Positions 42,428 through 50,842 of a stretch of 64,000 nt of DNA are shown here, piece after piece. Made by a program: the position numbers and the translations under genes. The notes under the pieces were generated by a model, which did not search any database, was not told the DNA's origin, and saw nothing but the letters and a program-made list of their open reading frames with translations. Each line of letters starts with the position of its first letter. The stretch's first letter is position 1. Source of the stretch: Flavobacterium orientale (lineage in GTDB: Bacteria > Bacteroidota > Bacteroidia > Flavobacteriales > Flavobacteriaceae). The stretch lies in the NCBI RefSeq assembly GCF_014638005.1, contig NZ_BMFG01000003.1:275721-339720 (forward strand), in the 5' to 3' direction.

Positions 42428-44170
42428 ATGGAAAAAGATTCTATATTCAAGATAATCTATCGCTTTTTTGACCTCATTGTATTGACATACATCGTTTTCG
42501 ATTTTGGATATAGCATTCATGAAGAATACCACACCCCAAAATTTATCGGATTAGTGTTGATAACAATTGCGTTATTTGCTTTCAATATCTTCAAATATTT
42601 TTATTATAAAACATCAGGAAGAAAAAAAGTAGCTTTAGTTAATTCTGTTATTATCGGACTACTTTTATTGATTTCTCTGTTTGTTTCAATAGTCAATATT
42701 GATTCTCATTATCTAGATGTTTTGCGAAAAATAAGGCCCATTTTGGAAGCCGGTTTGATATTTTATTTCATCATTCGATTGATGATTTTGGTACGATATG
42801 TCTACGAAGTGTATTACAATCCTGCTATTGTTTTTGTAGGAAGTTTTTTTGCCATTATTATCATCGGATCGTTTTTGTTGATGCTTCCAAACGCCACAAC
42901 AAACGGGATTACGTTTACCGATGCACTTTTTACATCTACCAGTGCCGTTTGTGTTACAGGTTTAATTGTGTTGGATACCGCTGTTGATTTCACAACCGTA
43001 GGACAAACTATTATTGTTAGTTTAATTCAAATTGGCGGATTAGGAATTTTAACATTTACTTCCTTTTTTGCTTTCTTCTTTAGAGGTAGCTCTTCTTTTA
43101 AAGAAGGATTAAATGTTAGAGATTTTATTGCACAAGACACGTTGAAAGACGTTTTAAAAACAGCACTAAACGTGGTTGTGTTTACTTTAAGTGTAGAAAT
43201 AATCGGGGCTTTATTTATCTATTCTTCTATTTATGAAAATCCTGAAATTGAGGATAAAGTTTTCTTTTCTGTTTTTCACGCAATATCTGCTTTTTGTAAT
43301 GCTGGATTTTCAACCATGTCAAACGGATTAAGCGAAGCACACCTTCAATTTAATTATTATATGCAATGGGTTCTTATCATAATGATTGTTTTTGGTGGTT
43401 TAGGATATAATATTATTTTTAATTTTTATCAACTGGTTAGAACAAATGTCTTGGAATTTTTTGACAGAAAAAGAATTCACAAACAAGTGAGTATTATGAC
43501 TTTAAATTCAAAAATTGTCATTTATACCACAGGTATTTTATTAGTTGGAGGCTTTATTTTTCTTTGGATTTCAGAATACCACAACACTATGAATTACCAC
43601 CAAACGTTGTTTGGAAAAATAACGGCAACCGCTTTTAATGCAGTCACACCTAGAACGGCAGGTTTCAACACCGTTGATTTTTCTGAGTTCACAGTTCCTA
43701 CTTTGTTGTTTATTATCTTTTTAATGTGGATTGGAGCTTCACCAGCTTCAACAGGAGGTGGAATAAAAACCAGTACCTTTGCATTAGCAACATTGAACAT
43801 TTTTTCAATTGCTAGAGGGAAAAGCAGAATCCAGTTGTTTGGTAGAAGAATTTCAAGTGAATCAACCTCGAGAGCCTTTGCCATTTTATGTATATCATTA
43901 ATAGTAATTGGTTTCTCAATTCTCAGTATTTTGATTTTTGAACCCAAAGGGACAGATTTATTGACTGTAGTTTTTGAGTGCTTTTCAGCTTATAGTACTG
44001 TCGGCTTAAGTTTAGGATTAACACCTAACCTTACAGAACCAAGCAAATATATTATTATCGGAACCATGTTTATTGGAAGAATAGGAATGCTCAACTTAAT
44101 GATTGGAATGCTTCGTCAAATCAACCATCAGTTTTATGAATATCCTAAAGAAAATATTTTAATTAACTAA
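42428..44170 (+). CDS. ktrB: TrkH/KtrB-type potassium channel subunit
   Basis: The 580-residue membrane protein has four pore-loop repeats typical of the SKT potassium uptake superfamily: DALFTSTSAVCVTGLIVLDT, FHAISAFCNAGFSTMSNGLS, NAVTPRTAGFNTVDFSEFTV and FECFSAYSTVGLSLGLTPNL. An N-terminal extension of ~140 residues with four additional helices precedes the pore core, as in many Bacteroidota. With the regulator at 44181 it would import K+ in a manner gated by nucleotide. It lies 10 bp after hemC and sits in the middle of the haem operon. Confidence 0.93.
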   Translation: MEKDSIFKIIYRFFDLIVLTYIVFDFGYSIHEEYHTPKFIGLVLITIALFAFNIFKYFYYKTSGRKKVALVNSVIIGLLLLISLFVSIVNIDSHYLDVLRKIRPILEAGLIFYFIIRLMILVRYVYEVYYNPAIVFVGSFFAIIIIGSFLLMLPNATTNGITFTDALFTSTSAVCVTGLIVLDTAVDFTTVGQTIIVSLIQIGGLGILTFTSFFAFFFRGSSSFKEGLNVRDFIAQDTLKDVLKTALNVVVFTLSVEIIGALFIYSSIYENPEIEDKVFFSVFHAISAFCNAGFSTMSNGLSEAHLQFNYYMQWVLIIMIVFGGLGYNIIFNFYQLVRTNVLEFFDRKRIHKQVSIMTLNSKIVIYTTGILLVGGFIFLWISEYHNTMNYHQTLFGKITATAFNAVTPRTAGFNTVDFSEFTVPTLLFIIFLMWIGASPASTGGGIKTSTFALATLNIFSIARGKSRIQLFGRRISSESTSRAFAILCISLIVIGFSILSILIFEPKGTDLLTVVFECFSAYSTVGLSLGLTPNLTEPSKYIIIGTMFIGRIGMLNLMIGMLRQINHQFYEYPKENILIN

Positions 44171-44180
44171 TAGCAAAGAA

Positions 44181-44864
44181 ATGAAAATCATCATTTTTGG
44201 ATTGGGAAATTTTGGAATGTCATTGGCGTTAAGCTTGACAGAAACCGGAAACGAAGTGATTGGCGTTGACAAACAAATGGACAAAGTCAATCTGATAAAA
44301 GACAAAATATCGCACGCTATTTGTATGGATTCAACAAACGAATTGGCCTATGAATCGCTACCGTTAAAAGATGCCGACAAAGTAGTTGTTGCCATTGGAG
44401 AAAATGAAGGGGCGGCTATTATAACAACGGCTATTGTAAAAAAATTATCTGAAGCAAAAATTATCAGTCGTGCTTTATCACCAATTCACGATACGGTTTT
44501 GGAAGCTATGGGGATTTACAGCATCATACATCCGGAACAAGAAAGTGCTGACCGATTGACCAAACAGATAAATTTTAAAACAACACTTGAAAATTATCAG
44601 TTAGATAATAATTACACTATTTCTGAGGTAAAGGCCAAACCGGAATTTTATAGCAAAACGATTGGAGAATTGAATGCAATTGATAAGTATCATTTGAATG
44701 TGGTAACCATCATCAGAAAGAAAGAAAAAACCAATTTGATTGGAAAAAAATCAATTGTTAAAGAAACTATCGGGTTGCCAACTTCTGAAACGGTGATTTT
44801 GGAAGATGATATTCTAGTGGTGTTTGGTGAAAACAAAAATATTTCAGTGTATTGTGACGGATAA
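44181..44864 (+). CDS. ktrA: TrkA/KtrA-type potassium uptake regulator (RCK protein)
   Basis: The 227-residue cytosolic protein has a Rossmann RCK-N domain (MKIIIFGLGNFGMSLALSLT with G-x-G-x-x-G) and a C-terminal RCK-C domain (ISEVKAKPEFYSKTIGELNA, ETVILEDDILVVFGE). Such proteins form an octameric ring that gates the KtrB channel after ATP/ADP or NAD(H) binding. It lies 10 bp after ktrB. The next gene, hemD, appears to start with a GTG inside its last codons. Confidence 0.93.
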   Translation: MKIIIFGLGNFGMSLALSLTETGNEVIGVDKQMDKVNLIKDKISHAICMDSTNELAYESLPLKDADKVVVAIGENEGAAIITTAIVKKLSEAKIISRALSPIHDTVLEAMGIYSIIHPEQESADRLTKQINFKTTLENYQLDNNYTISEVKAKPEFYSKTIGELNAIDKYHLNVVTIIRKKEKTNLIGKKSIVKETIGLPTSETVILEDDILVVFGENKNISVYCDG

Positions 44865-45543
44865 AAGTATCAGGATAGTTACAACAAAAAAACTTCAATC
44901 CAACCAAAAACAGTTTTTGCTTAATGCTGATTTTCGATTGATTGAAGCTGATTTTATTGAAATTGAACTTACCAATTTTGAATTGAATTCCACATTAGAC
45001 TGTTTGATTTTTACCAGTCAAAATGCCGTTTTAAGTGTTTTAAAAAATGAAAATCATTTAATTTTAAAAGATAAAATTTGTTTTTGTGTTGGAATAAAAA
45101 CAAAACAACTTTTAGAGCAAAACGGATTTAAAGTTGAAAATTCATTCCATTATGCCGATGAGTTGGTTGATTATTTATTAGAAAATCATTCTGATAAAAA
45201 ATTCACTTTTTTCTCCGGAAATTTGAGAAGAGACACAATTCCGATAGTCTTTCAAAAAAAGGAGATTATTTTTGAAGAAATTGAAGTCTATAAAACCATT
45301 TTAACGCCACACAAAATAAATAGTCCTATTGATGGGATTTTGTTTTTTAGTCCGTCAGCTGTTCAAAGTTATTTAAAAGAAAATTCCATTTCAAACGAAA
45401 TTTGTTTCTGCATTGGAACAACAACAGCAAATGAAGTTGAAAAAACAACGAATAAAATTGTGATTGCAAACCAACCAACGGTTGAAAACGTAATCATACA
45501 AACGATAAACTATTTTAATAAATCAAATCCTGAAAATGAATAA
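44854..45543 (+). CDS. hemD: Uroporphyrinogen-III synthase
   Basis: HemD closes hydroxymethylbilane with D-ring inversion to uroporphyrinogen III. The family diverges strongly; here the two-lobed layout is seen in [35 protein letters not shown] and [20 protein letters not shown], with [18 protein letters not shown] at the end of the second lobe. Placement between hemC/ktr and hemE supports it. The frame opens with TTG at 44824; I prefer GTG at 44854 ([13 protein letters not shown]), which overlaps the ktrA stop by 11 bp. Size is then 229 residues. Confidence 0.85.
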   Translation: MTDKSIRIVTTKKLQSNQKQFLLNADFRLIEADFIEIELTNFELNSTLDCLIFTSQNAVLSVLKNENHLILKDKICFCVGIKTKQLLEQNGFKVENSFHYADELVDYLLENHSDKKFTFFSGNLRRDTIPIVFQKKEIIFEEIEVYKTILTPHKINSPIDGILFFSPSAVQSYLKENSISNEICFCIGTTTANEVEKTTNKIVIANQPTVENVIIQTINYFNKSNPENE

Positions 45544-45566
45544 TCAGGAGAATAATTATAAAAATT

Positions 45567-46592
45567 ATGCTTAAAAATGATCTTTTCTTAAGAGCTTTAA
45601 ATAATGAAACTGTTGAACGTCCACCCGTTTGGATGATGCGTCAAGCCGGAAGGTATTTGCCGGAATTCAGAGCTTTACGCGACAAATATGATTTTTTTAC
45701 TCGTTGTGAAACACCGGAATTAGCTGCCGAAATTACAGTGCAACCTATTAGAATCGTAAAACCTGACGCTGCTATTCTGTTTTCAGACATTTTGGTTGTT
45801 CCAAGAGCAATGGGAATTCATGTGGAATTAAAAGACAATTTAGGGCCCATTATTCCCAACCCAATTCGCTCGATGGATGATGTGAATAAAACATTTGTTC
45901 CCGATGTTCATGAAACGTTAGGCTATGTTTTTGACGCCATCAAGTTAACCAAAGAAATGTTGAATGATGAGGTGCCATTGATTGGTTTTGCCGGTTCGCC
46001 ATGGACAATTTTTTGCTATGCCGTGGAAGGAAAAGGTTCAAAAAGTTTTGATACTGCCAAAGGATTTTGTTTTTCAAATCCGGTAGCGGCTCATACGTTA
46101 TTGCAAAAAATTACAGATACAACTATCTTGTATTTAAAAGAGAAAGTAAAAGCGGGCTGTAACGCTATCCAGATTTTTGATTCTTGGGGAGGAATGCTTT
46201 CTCCCGTTGATTATCAAGAATTTTCATGGCAATACATTAATCAAATTGTGGAAGCATTGGCTCCTCATACCAAAGTAATTGTTTTTGGAAAAGGATGCTG
46301 GTTTGCTTTGAATGATATGGCTAAATCAAAAGCTTCGGCTTTAGGAGTAGATTGGACGTGTTCAGCAAGAAATGCACGTTATTTATCCGGTGGGAAAATC
46401 ACCTTACAAGGAAATTTTGATCCATCACGATTATTATCACCTATTCCAACCATCAAGAAAATGGTACATCAAATGATTGATGAATTTGGAAAAGACAGTT
46501 ATATCGTTAACCTTGGACATGGCATTTTACCTAATATTCCCGTAGATCATGCCAAGGCGTTTGTGGAGGCGGTGAAGGAGTATGGGAAGTAG
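45567..46592 (+). CDS. hemE: Uroporphyrinogen decarboxylase
   Basis: HemE removes four carboxyl groups from uroporphyrinogen III to give coproporphyrinogen III. The 341-residue protein contains the N-terminal signature [20 protein letters not shown] with the conserved Arg pair, the catalytic Asp in [31 protein letters not shown] and the C-terminal [20 protein letters not shown]. All are characteristic. It lies 23 bp after hemD and is followed after 27 bp by a small unknown gene. Confidence 0.98.
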   Translation: MLKNDLFLRALNNETVERPPVWMMRQAGRYLPEFRALRDKYDFFTRCETPELAAEITVQPIRIVKPDAAILFSDILVVPRAMGIHVELKDNLGPIIPNPIRSMDDVNKTFVPDVHETLGYVFDAIKLTKEMLNDEVPLIGFAGSPWTIFCYAVEGKGSKSFDTAKGFCFSNPVAAHTLLQKITDTTILYLKEKVKAGCNAIQIFDSWGGMLSPVDYQEFSWQYINQIVEALAPHTKVIVFGKGCWFALNDMAKSKASALGVDWTCSARNARYLSGGKITLQGNFDPSRLLSPIPTIKKMVHQMIDEFGKDSYIVNLGHGILPNIPVDHAKAFVEAVKEYGK

Positions 46593-46619
46593 GCAATGTT
46601 CAGTTTTTAGTATGAAGTA

Positions 46620-46853
46620 ATGATAATGACCATAAAAGAATTAGAAGATTGGATGTTTCAAAACAATATCAAAAACACGTTTACTCCTAATTTTAGGTAT
46701 GTAACTGATATTGGAGAAGGATTAGAAAATCTTTCTGGTTTATATGTTTGGTATTATATTGACGAAAGAGGAAATCGGACAGATGTTAAATATTTTAACT
46801 CTGAAAAGGATGCAGTTTTGTTTTTAATTGATTACTTAATAAATGAAAGATAA
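46620..46853 (+). CDS. Small uncharacterised protein between hemE and hemF
   Basis: The 77-residue acidic protein (or 75 from the ATG at 46626) begins MTIKELEDWMFQNNIKNTF and has an alternating strand/helix pattern with GLYVWYYIDERGNRTDVKYF and the helix EKDAVLFLIDYLINER. There is no signal peptide or membrane helix. Its 3' end overlaps hemF by 11 bp, so translation is probably coupled. I do not recognise the family; the pattern is reminiscent of small immunity-type proteins of polymorphic toxin systems, but no toxin is nearby and the similarity is only by pattern. Confidence 0.65.
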   Translation: MIMTIKELEDWMFQNNIKNTFTPNFRYVTDIGEGLENLSGLYVWYYIDERGNRTDVKYFNSEKDAVLFLIDYLINER

Positions 46854-47745
46854 ATTTCTAATATACATTCAAACCCTCCAAAATCAAATTACTTCAAAAC
46901 TAGAAGAAGTTGATGGTGTTGCCAAATTCCGAGAAGATATTTGGGAGCGACCGGAAGGTGGTGGAGGACGAACCCGCGTTATAGAAAATGGAAACGTTTT
47001 TGAAAAAGGCGGTGTCAACATTTCTGCGGTTCATGGGAAGTTGCCAGATTCGATGCAAAAATTATTCAATGTAGGCGAAGCCGATTTTTTTGCGTGCGGA
47101 TTGAGTTTGGTTCTTCATCCAAAAAATCCAATGGTACCAACCGTTCATGCAAATTGGCGTTATTTTGAAATGTATGATGAAAACGGAAGTATCATAAATC
47201 AATGGTTTGGTGGCGGACAAGATTTGACACCGTATTATTTATTTGAAGAAGATGCCACTCATTTTCACCAAACTTGTAAAACCGCTTGCGACAAACACAA
47301 TCCGGAGTTCTATCCAAAATATAAAAAGCATTGTGATGATTATTTTTGGAATGCTCATCGTTTTGAAGCACGCGGTATTGGGGGTTTATTTTTTGATTAT
47401 TGCAAAGCATCCGATGTGATGACAATGGAAAATTGGTTCAACTTTGTAACTGAAGTGGGCAATAGTTTTCTTGAGGCTTATGTTCCAATTGTTGAAAAAA
47501 GAAAAGAGTTACCTTTTACAGAAGCACAAAGGACTTGGCAGGAAATTCGCCGTGGTCGTTATGTTGAATTTAATTTGGTTCACGATAAAGGAACGCTTTT
47601 TGGATTAAAAACCAACGGCAGAATCGAAAGTATTTTGATGAGTTTGCCTCCTCATGTGCAGTGGGTTTATGATCATCATCCGGAAAAAGGAAGTGAAGAA
47701 GAAAAATTAATTTTGGTACTGCAAAAACCAAAAGAATGGGTGTAA
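46843..47745 (+). CDS. hemF: Oxygen-dependent coproporphyrinogen III oxidase
   Basis: HemF uses O2 to convert coproporphyrinogen III to protoporphyrinogen IX. The 300-residue protein has the family motifs EDIWERPEGGGGRTRVIENG near the N-terminus, FEKGGVNISAVHGKLP, HPKNPMVPTVHANWRYFEMY with catalytic His, WWFGGG-type segment NQWFGGGQDLTPYYLFEEDA, and VEFNLVHDKGTLFGLKTNG. The presence of the oxygen-dependent form indicates aerobic life. The start overlaps the 77-residue gene and the stop overlaps the DUF4421 gene by 10 bp. Confidence 0.97.
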   Translation: MKDKFLIYIQTLQNQITSKLEEVDGVAKFREDIWERPEGGGGRTRVIENGNVFEKGGVNISAVHGKLPDSMQKLFNVGEADFFACGLSLVLHPKNPMVPTVHANWRYFEMYDENGSIINQWFGGGQDLTPYYLFEEDATHFHQTCKTACDKHNPEFYPKYKKHCDDYFWNAHRFEARGIGGLFFDYCKASDVMTMENWFNFVTEVGNSFLEAYVPIVEKRKELPFTEAQRTWQEIRRGRYVEFNLVHDKGTLFGLKTNGRIESILMSLPPHVQWVYDHHPEKGSEEEKLILVLQKPKEWV

Positions 47746-48677
47746 AAATTGTAATAGGACTTTTTTTGGGAGCAATAGGCAGCTTGTTTGCTCAGCAAGA
47801 TTCTGAAGAAAACAGTCATTTTACAAATTATGATGATAAACTAATAACCAGTTTATACTATTTTGACACATCCAACAATTTTTTATTCAATTACAATTTA
47901 GACGGAACATCTAATTATTTAGAATTTCAGCCTAATCGTAGAGAACAAATCGGGGTGAATTTGAGTTATAAATTCATCGATGTTTCCTACGGGTTTTCTC
48001 CTGCTTTTCTTGCAGAAAACAAAGACAACAGCGGTTCAAAATTATTTACATTAAGCACACGATTTTATCATAAAAAATGGATGCAATCGCTCACTTTTAT
48101 CAATCAAAAAGGATTTTATGTAAGCAATGGCGAAGTGCAAGCTCCGTTTCCGAGAATGCGAACCACAAAAATTGGCGGAACTACCTCGTATATTTTCAAC
48201 GATAAATTTTCGTTCAAAACTATTGCGAATCAAAAAGAATGGCAATCAAAAAGTGCCGGAAGTTTTATTCCAAATCTTTCGATTTTTTATACCAATTTCG
48301 ATTTGAATGACGGAGGAGAAGACACCAACAGCAATATTTATTTAGTTTCGTTGGCTCCGTCTTATTTTTATAACTTTGTAATCAATAATCAATTTTTGCT
48401 TTCGGGCGGAATGTCAACCGGAGCAGGATTTAACATTGTAGATGGAGATATATCGGCTATTTATGAATGGAGTGCGAGTTTAAAAATTGGCTATAATTCC
48501 GATTCGTTTTTTACCTTTGTAAACCTGAATTATATTGATTTTATTCAGGACTCAACCGCTCAAATTCGATTGAATGACCAAATTTCAACTGTAAAAATAA
48601 CCGCAGGCTATCGTTTTGATCCGCCCAAAAAAGTAAAAGAATTTTACGATAAAACAGCAGAAAAAATCGGATTGTAA
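47736..48677 (+). CDS. DUF4421 outer-membrane beta-barrel-like protein
   Basis: The 313-residue protein has a short signal peptide (IVIGLFLGAIGSLFAQQ) and many amphipathic strands (REQIGVNLSYKFIDVSYGFS, STRFYHKKWMQSLTFINQKG, SASLKIGYNSDSFFTFVNLN), as expected for an outer-membrane barrel; the DUF4421 family fits this layout. Function is unknown. It overlaps hemF by 10 bp and is 23 bp before hemB, so it is probably expressed with the haem genes. Haem or iron-related transport is a possibility but nothing in the sequence proves it. Confidence 0.72.
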   Translation: MGVKIVIGLFLGAIGSLFAQQDSEENSHFTNYDDKLITSLYYFDTSNNFLFNYNLDGTSNYLEFQPNRREQIGVNLSYKFIDVSYGFSPAFLAENKDNSGSKLFTLSTRFYHKKWMQSLTFINQKGFYVSNGEVQAPFPRMRTTKIGGTTSYIFNDKFSFKTIANQKEWQSKSAGSFIPNLSIFYTNFDLNDGGEDTNSNIYLVSLAPSYFYNFVINNQFLLSGGMSTGAGFNIVDGDISAIYEWSASLKIGYNSDSFFTFVNLNYIDFIQDSTAQIRLNDQISTVKITAGYRFDPPKKVKEFYDKTAEKIGL

Positions 48678-48700
48678 ATCAATCAAAATATAAGAACATT

Positions 48701-49690
48701 ATGTTTCCACTCAGAAGAAATAGACGACTAAGAACCAACGAAACCATTCGCTCGCTAGTACGCGAAACCATACTTTCACCCAGCGATTTTATTGTTCCGC
48801 TTTTTGTAGTGGAAGGAAATAATGTGAAAGAAGAAATTCCTTCCATGCCCAATTATTTCAGATTGAGTCTCGATTTATTGGAAAAAGAAGTAAAAGAATT
48901 AGCCAAATTAAATCTGAAAACGGTTTTGGTTTTTGTAAAAGTTCCTGACCATTTAAAAGATAACAAAGGAACCGAAGCATTAAATCCAAATGGCTTAATG
49001 CAACGAGCGGTGAAAGTAATCAAAAACGTCGTTCCGGATATGATTGTGATGACCGATGTTGCTTTAGATCCGTATTCGTCTTTTGGGCATGATGGCGTGC
49101 TTGAGAATGGTATTATCGTAAACGATTTAACATCAGCAATATTAGCAGAAATGAGTTGTTCACATGCAGAAGCCGGAGCTGATATCGTTGCTCCAAGCGA
49201 TATGATGGACGGCAGAATTCTAGATATTCGCGAAGCTTTAGAAGAAGAAGGTTATGTAAACACAGGAATTATGGCTTACAGTGCCAAATATGCATCAGCT
49301 CATTACGGTCCATTTCGTGATGCATTAGACAGTGCTCCTGTTAATAGTATAAATGTACCGAAGGACAAAAAAACCTATCAAATGGATTACCACAATCGCA
49401 TAGAAGCGATTCGTGAAACCAGAATGGATATTGATGAAGGAGCCGATATTGTGATGGTAAAACCGGGAATTGCTTATTTAGACATTGTTCGAGAAATTAA
49501 AAATGCATTTGATGTTCCTGTTGCTGTGTATCAAGTTTCGGGCGAATATGCAATGATTAAAGCAGCCTCGGAAAAAGGTTGGCTTGACCACGATGCTGTG
49601 ATGATGGAACAAGTTACTGCTATCAAAAGAGCCGGTGCCGATATGATTGCGAGTTATTTTGCAAAAGATGTTGTGAAAATAATCTCGTAA
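48701..49690 (+). CDS. hemB: Porphobilinogen synthase (delta-aminolevulinic acid dehydratase)
   Basis: HemB joins two 5-aminolevulinates to porphobilinogen. The 329-residue sequence has the first Schiff-base lysine in GIMAYSAKYASAHYGPFRDA and the second in DIVMVKPGIAYLDIVREIKN. The metal region reads TDVALDPYSSFGHDG: the cysteines of zinc enzymes are replaced, as in the Pseudomonas-type enzymes that use magnesium allosterically. The gene ends the plus-strand haem run. Its product acts before hemC in the pathway. Confidence 0.98.
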   Translation: MFPLRRNRRLRTNETIRSLVRETILSPSDFIVPLFVVEGNNVKEEIPSMPNYFRLSLDLLEKEVKELAKLNLKTVLVFVKVPDHLKDNKGTEALNPNGLMQRAVKVIKNVVPDMIVMTDVALDPYSSFGHDGVLENGIIVNDLTSAILAEMSCSHAEAGADIVAPSDMMDGRILDIREALEEEGYVNTGIMAYSAKYASAHYGPFRDALDSAPVNSINVPKDKKTYQMDYHNRIEAIRETRMDIDEGADIVMVKPGIAYLDIVREIKNAFDVPVAVYQVSGEYAMIKAASEKGWLDHDAVMMEQVTAIKRAGADMIASYFAKDVVKIIS

Positions 49691-49726
49691 ATGATTTATA
49701 TCATAAAATAAAATTTAGTTCCGATT

Positions 49727-49734
49727 TATCTTTG
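49727..49734 (+). promoter_or_regulatory. Candidate -7 element of the cytochrome gene
   Basis: TATCTTTG matches TAnnTTTG, 21 bp upstream of the ATG at 49756. No spaced TTG was found. Confidence 0.45.
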
Positions 49735-49755
49735 AATGAATCAAAACGGTAGCTT

Positions 49756-50157
49756 ATGAGAAAATTATTTTTTATACTTATTATGGTAGGTTTTATTTCT
49801 TGTGGAGATAAAAAACCGGAACCTTTTGGAAAAGCATCAGATGAAGTTTTAAAAGATGCGACGCCAATTGTGGTTGATGAAAAATTAAAATTAGGAGAAG
49901 AACTTTTTAATGGTGTTGGGATGTGTAAATCATGTCATTTGCCCGATAAGAAAGTTATTGGGCCAAGCATCGTTGAAATTGCTAGAATTTATAAAGATAA
50001 AGAGGCAAATATGGTTGAATTTTTAAAAGAAAATGCCGACCCAATCGTTGATCCTTCGCAATATGAAGTGATGAAAACTAATTTTGCAATTACAAAAACC
50101 ATGAGTGATGACGAACTCAAAGCAATTGAAGCTTATATGTATAGCTTTTTGAAATAG
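49756..50157 (+). CDS. Lipoprotein c-type cytochrome
   Basis: The 133-residue product has a lipobox (MRKLFFILIMVGFISCGDKK, Cys16) and one haem c attachment motif, CKSCH, at residues 57-61. EVMKTNFAITKTMSDDELKA supplies a possible distal Met ligand, and the C-terminal helix KAIEAYMYSFLK is typical of class I cytochrome c. It is anchored in the envelope and carries electrons in respiration. The position right after a complete haem operon is convenient, since haem is its cofactor. Its stop is 1 bp from that of the convergent response regulator. Confidence 0.92.
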   Translation: MRKLFFILIMVGFISCGDKKPEPFGKASDEVLKDATPIVVDEKLKLGEELFNGVGMCKSCHLPDKKVIGPSIVEIARIYKDKEANMVEFLKENADPIVDPSQYEVMKTNFAITKTMSDDELKAIEAYMYSFLK

Positions 50158-50158
50158 T

Positions 50159-50842
50159 TTATTCTACAACCAATTTGAACCCAACTCTCGGAATATTTTC
50201 AATTCGAATGTTGGGTTCTTCTTTGAAAATTTTTCGCAAACGAGAAATAAAAACATCAAGGCTTCTTCCCATAAAATAATCGTCAGTTCCCCACAATTCT
50301 AATAAAATTTTTTCTCTTTTTAAGACAGTGTTTTTATTGTCTAAAAACAATTTTAGCAAAGCAGCTTCTCTATCAGTTAAGTTGGTAGTTTGCGAATCTT
50401 TGGTGACACAATAATTATTAGGGTCAAATTCAAAAGCACCAATTTTATATAATGTCGCATTGGAAGTTGAAGTTTTCACGCTTCTGTTAAGAAAAATTTC
50501 AATTTTAAGCAGAAGTTCTTCCATGCTATAAGGTTTCACCAGATAATCATCTGCACCTAACTTCAAACCTTTAATTCGGTCTTCTTTCATGGTTTTTGCC
50601 GAAAGAAATAAAATGGGAATTTCTTGGTTGCGTTTTCGAATTTCAGTTGCAATTTCAAATCCGTCCATATCGGGCAACATCACATCCAAAATACATAAAT
50701 CATAGGTGTTTTTACAAAAGGCTTCAAAAGCAGTTTTTCCATTTGTAAATCGAGCAACATCATATTGGTTTTCTAAACTATCGGCAGTTAAAAAACCCAA
50801 AGTTTCGTCGTCTTCAACATAAAATATTTTTCGCTTGCTCAT
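50159..50842 (-). CDS. OmpR-family response regulator
   Basis: The 227-residue protein has a receiver domain (KIFYVEDDETLGFLTADSLE; phospho-acceptor Asp in CILDVMLPDMDGFE, about residue 53) with KPYSMEELL for the conserved Lys. A C-terminal winged helix (NLTDREAALLKLFLDNKNTV and RSLDVFISRLRKIFKEEPNI) contacts DNA. The ATG at 50842 overlaps the kinase stop (ATGA); the TTG at 50848 is less likely. It pairs with the kinase at 50839-52107. Confidence 0.95.
   Translation of the reverse strand: MSKRKIFYVEDDETLGFLTADSLENQYDVARFTNGKTAFEAFCKNTYDLCILDVMLPDMDGFEIATEIRKRNQEIPILFLSAKTMKEDRIKGLKLGADDYLVKPYSMEELLLKIEIFLNRSVKTSTSNATLYKIGAFEFDPNNYCVTKDSQTTNLTDREAALLKLFLDNKNTVLKREKILLELWGTDDYFMGRSLDVFISRLRKIFKEEPNIRIENIPRVGFKLVVE

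Noticed and set aside
46620..46853. Toxin-immunity pair inside the haem operon
   Set aside because: Only the small protein is present and no toxin gene is nearby, so a pair cannot be supported.
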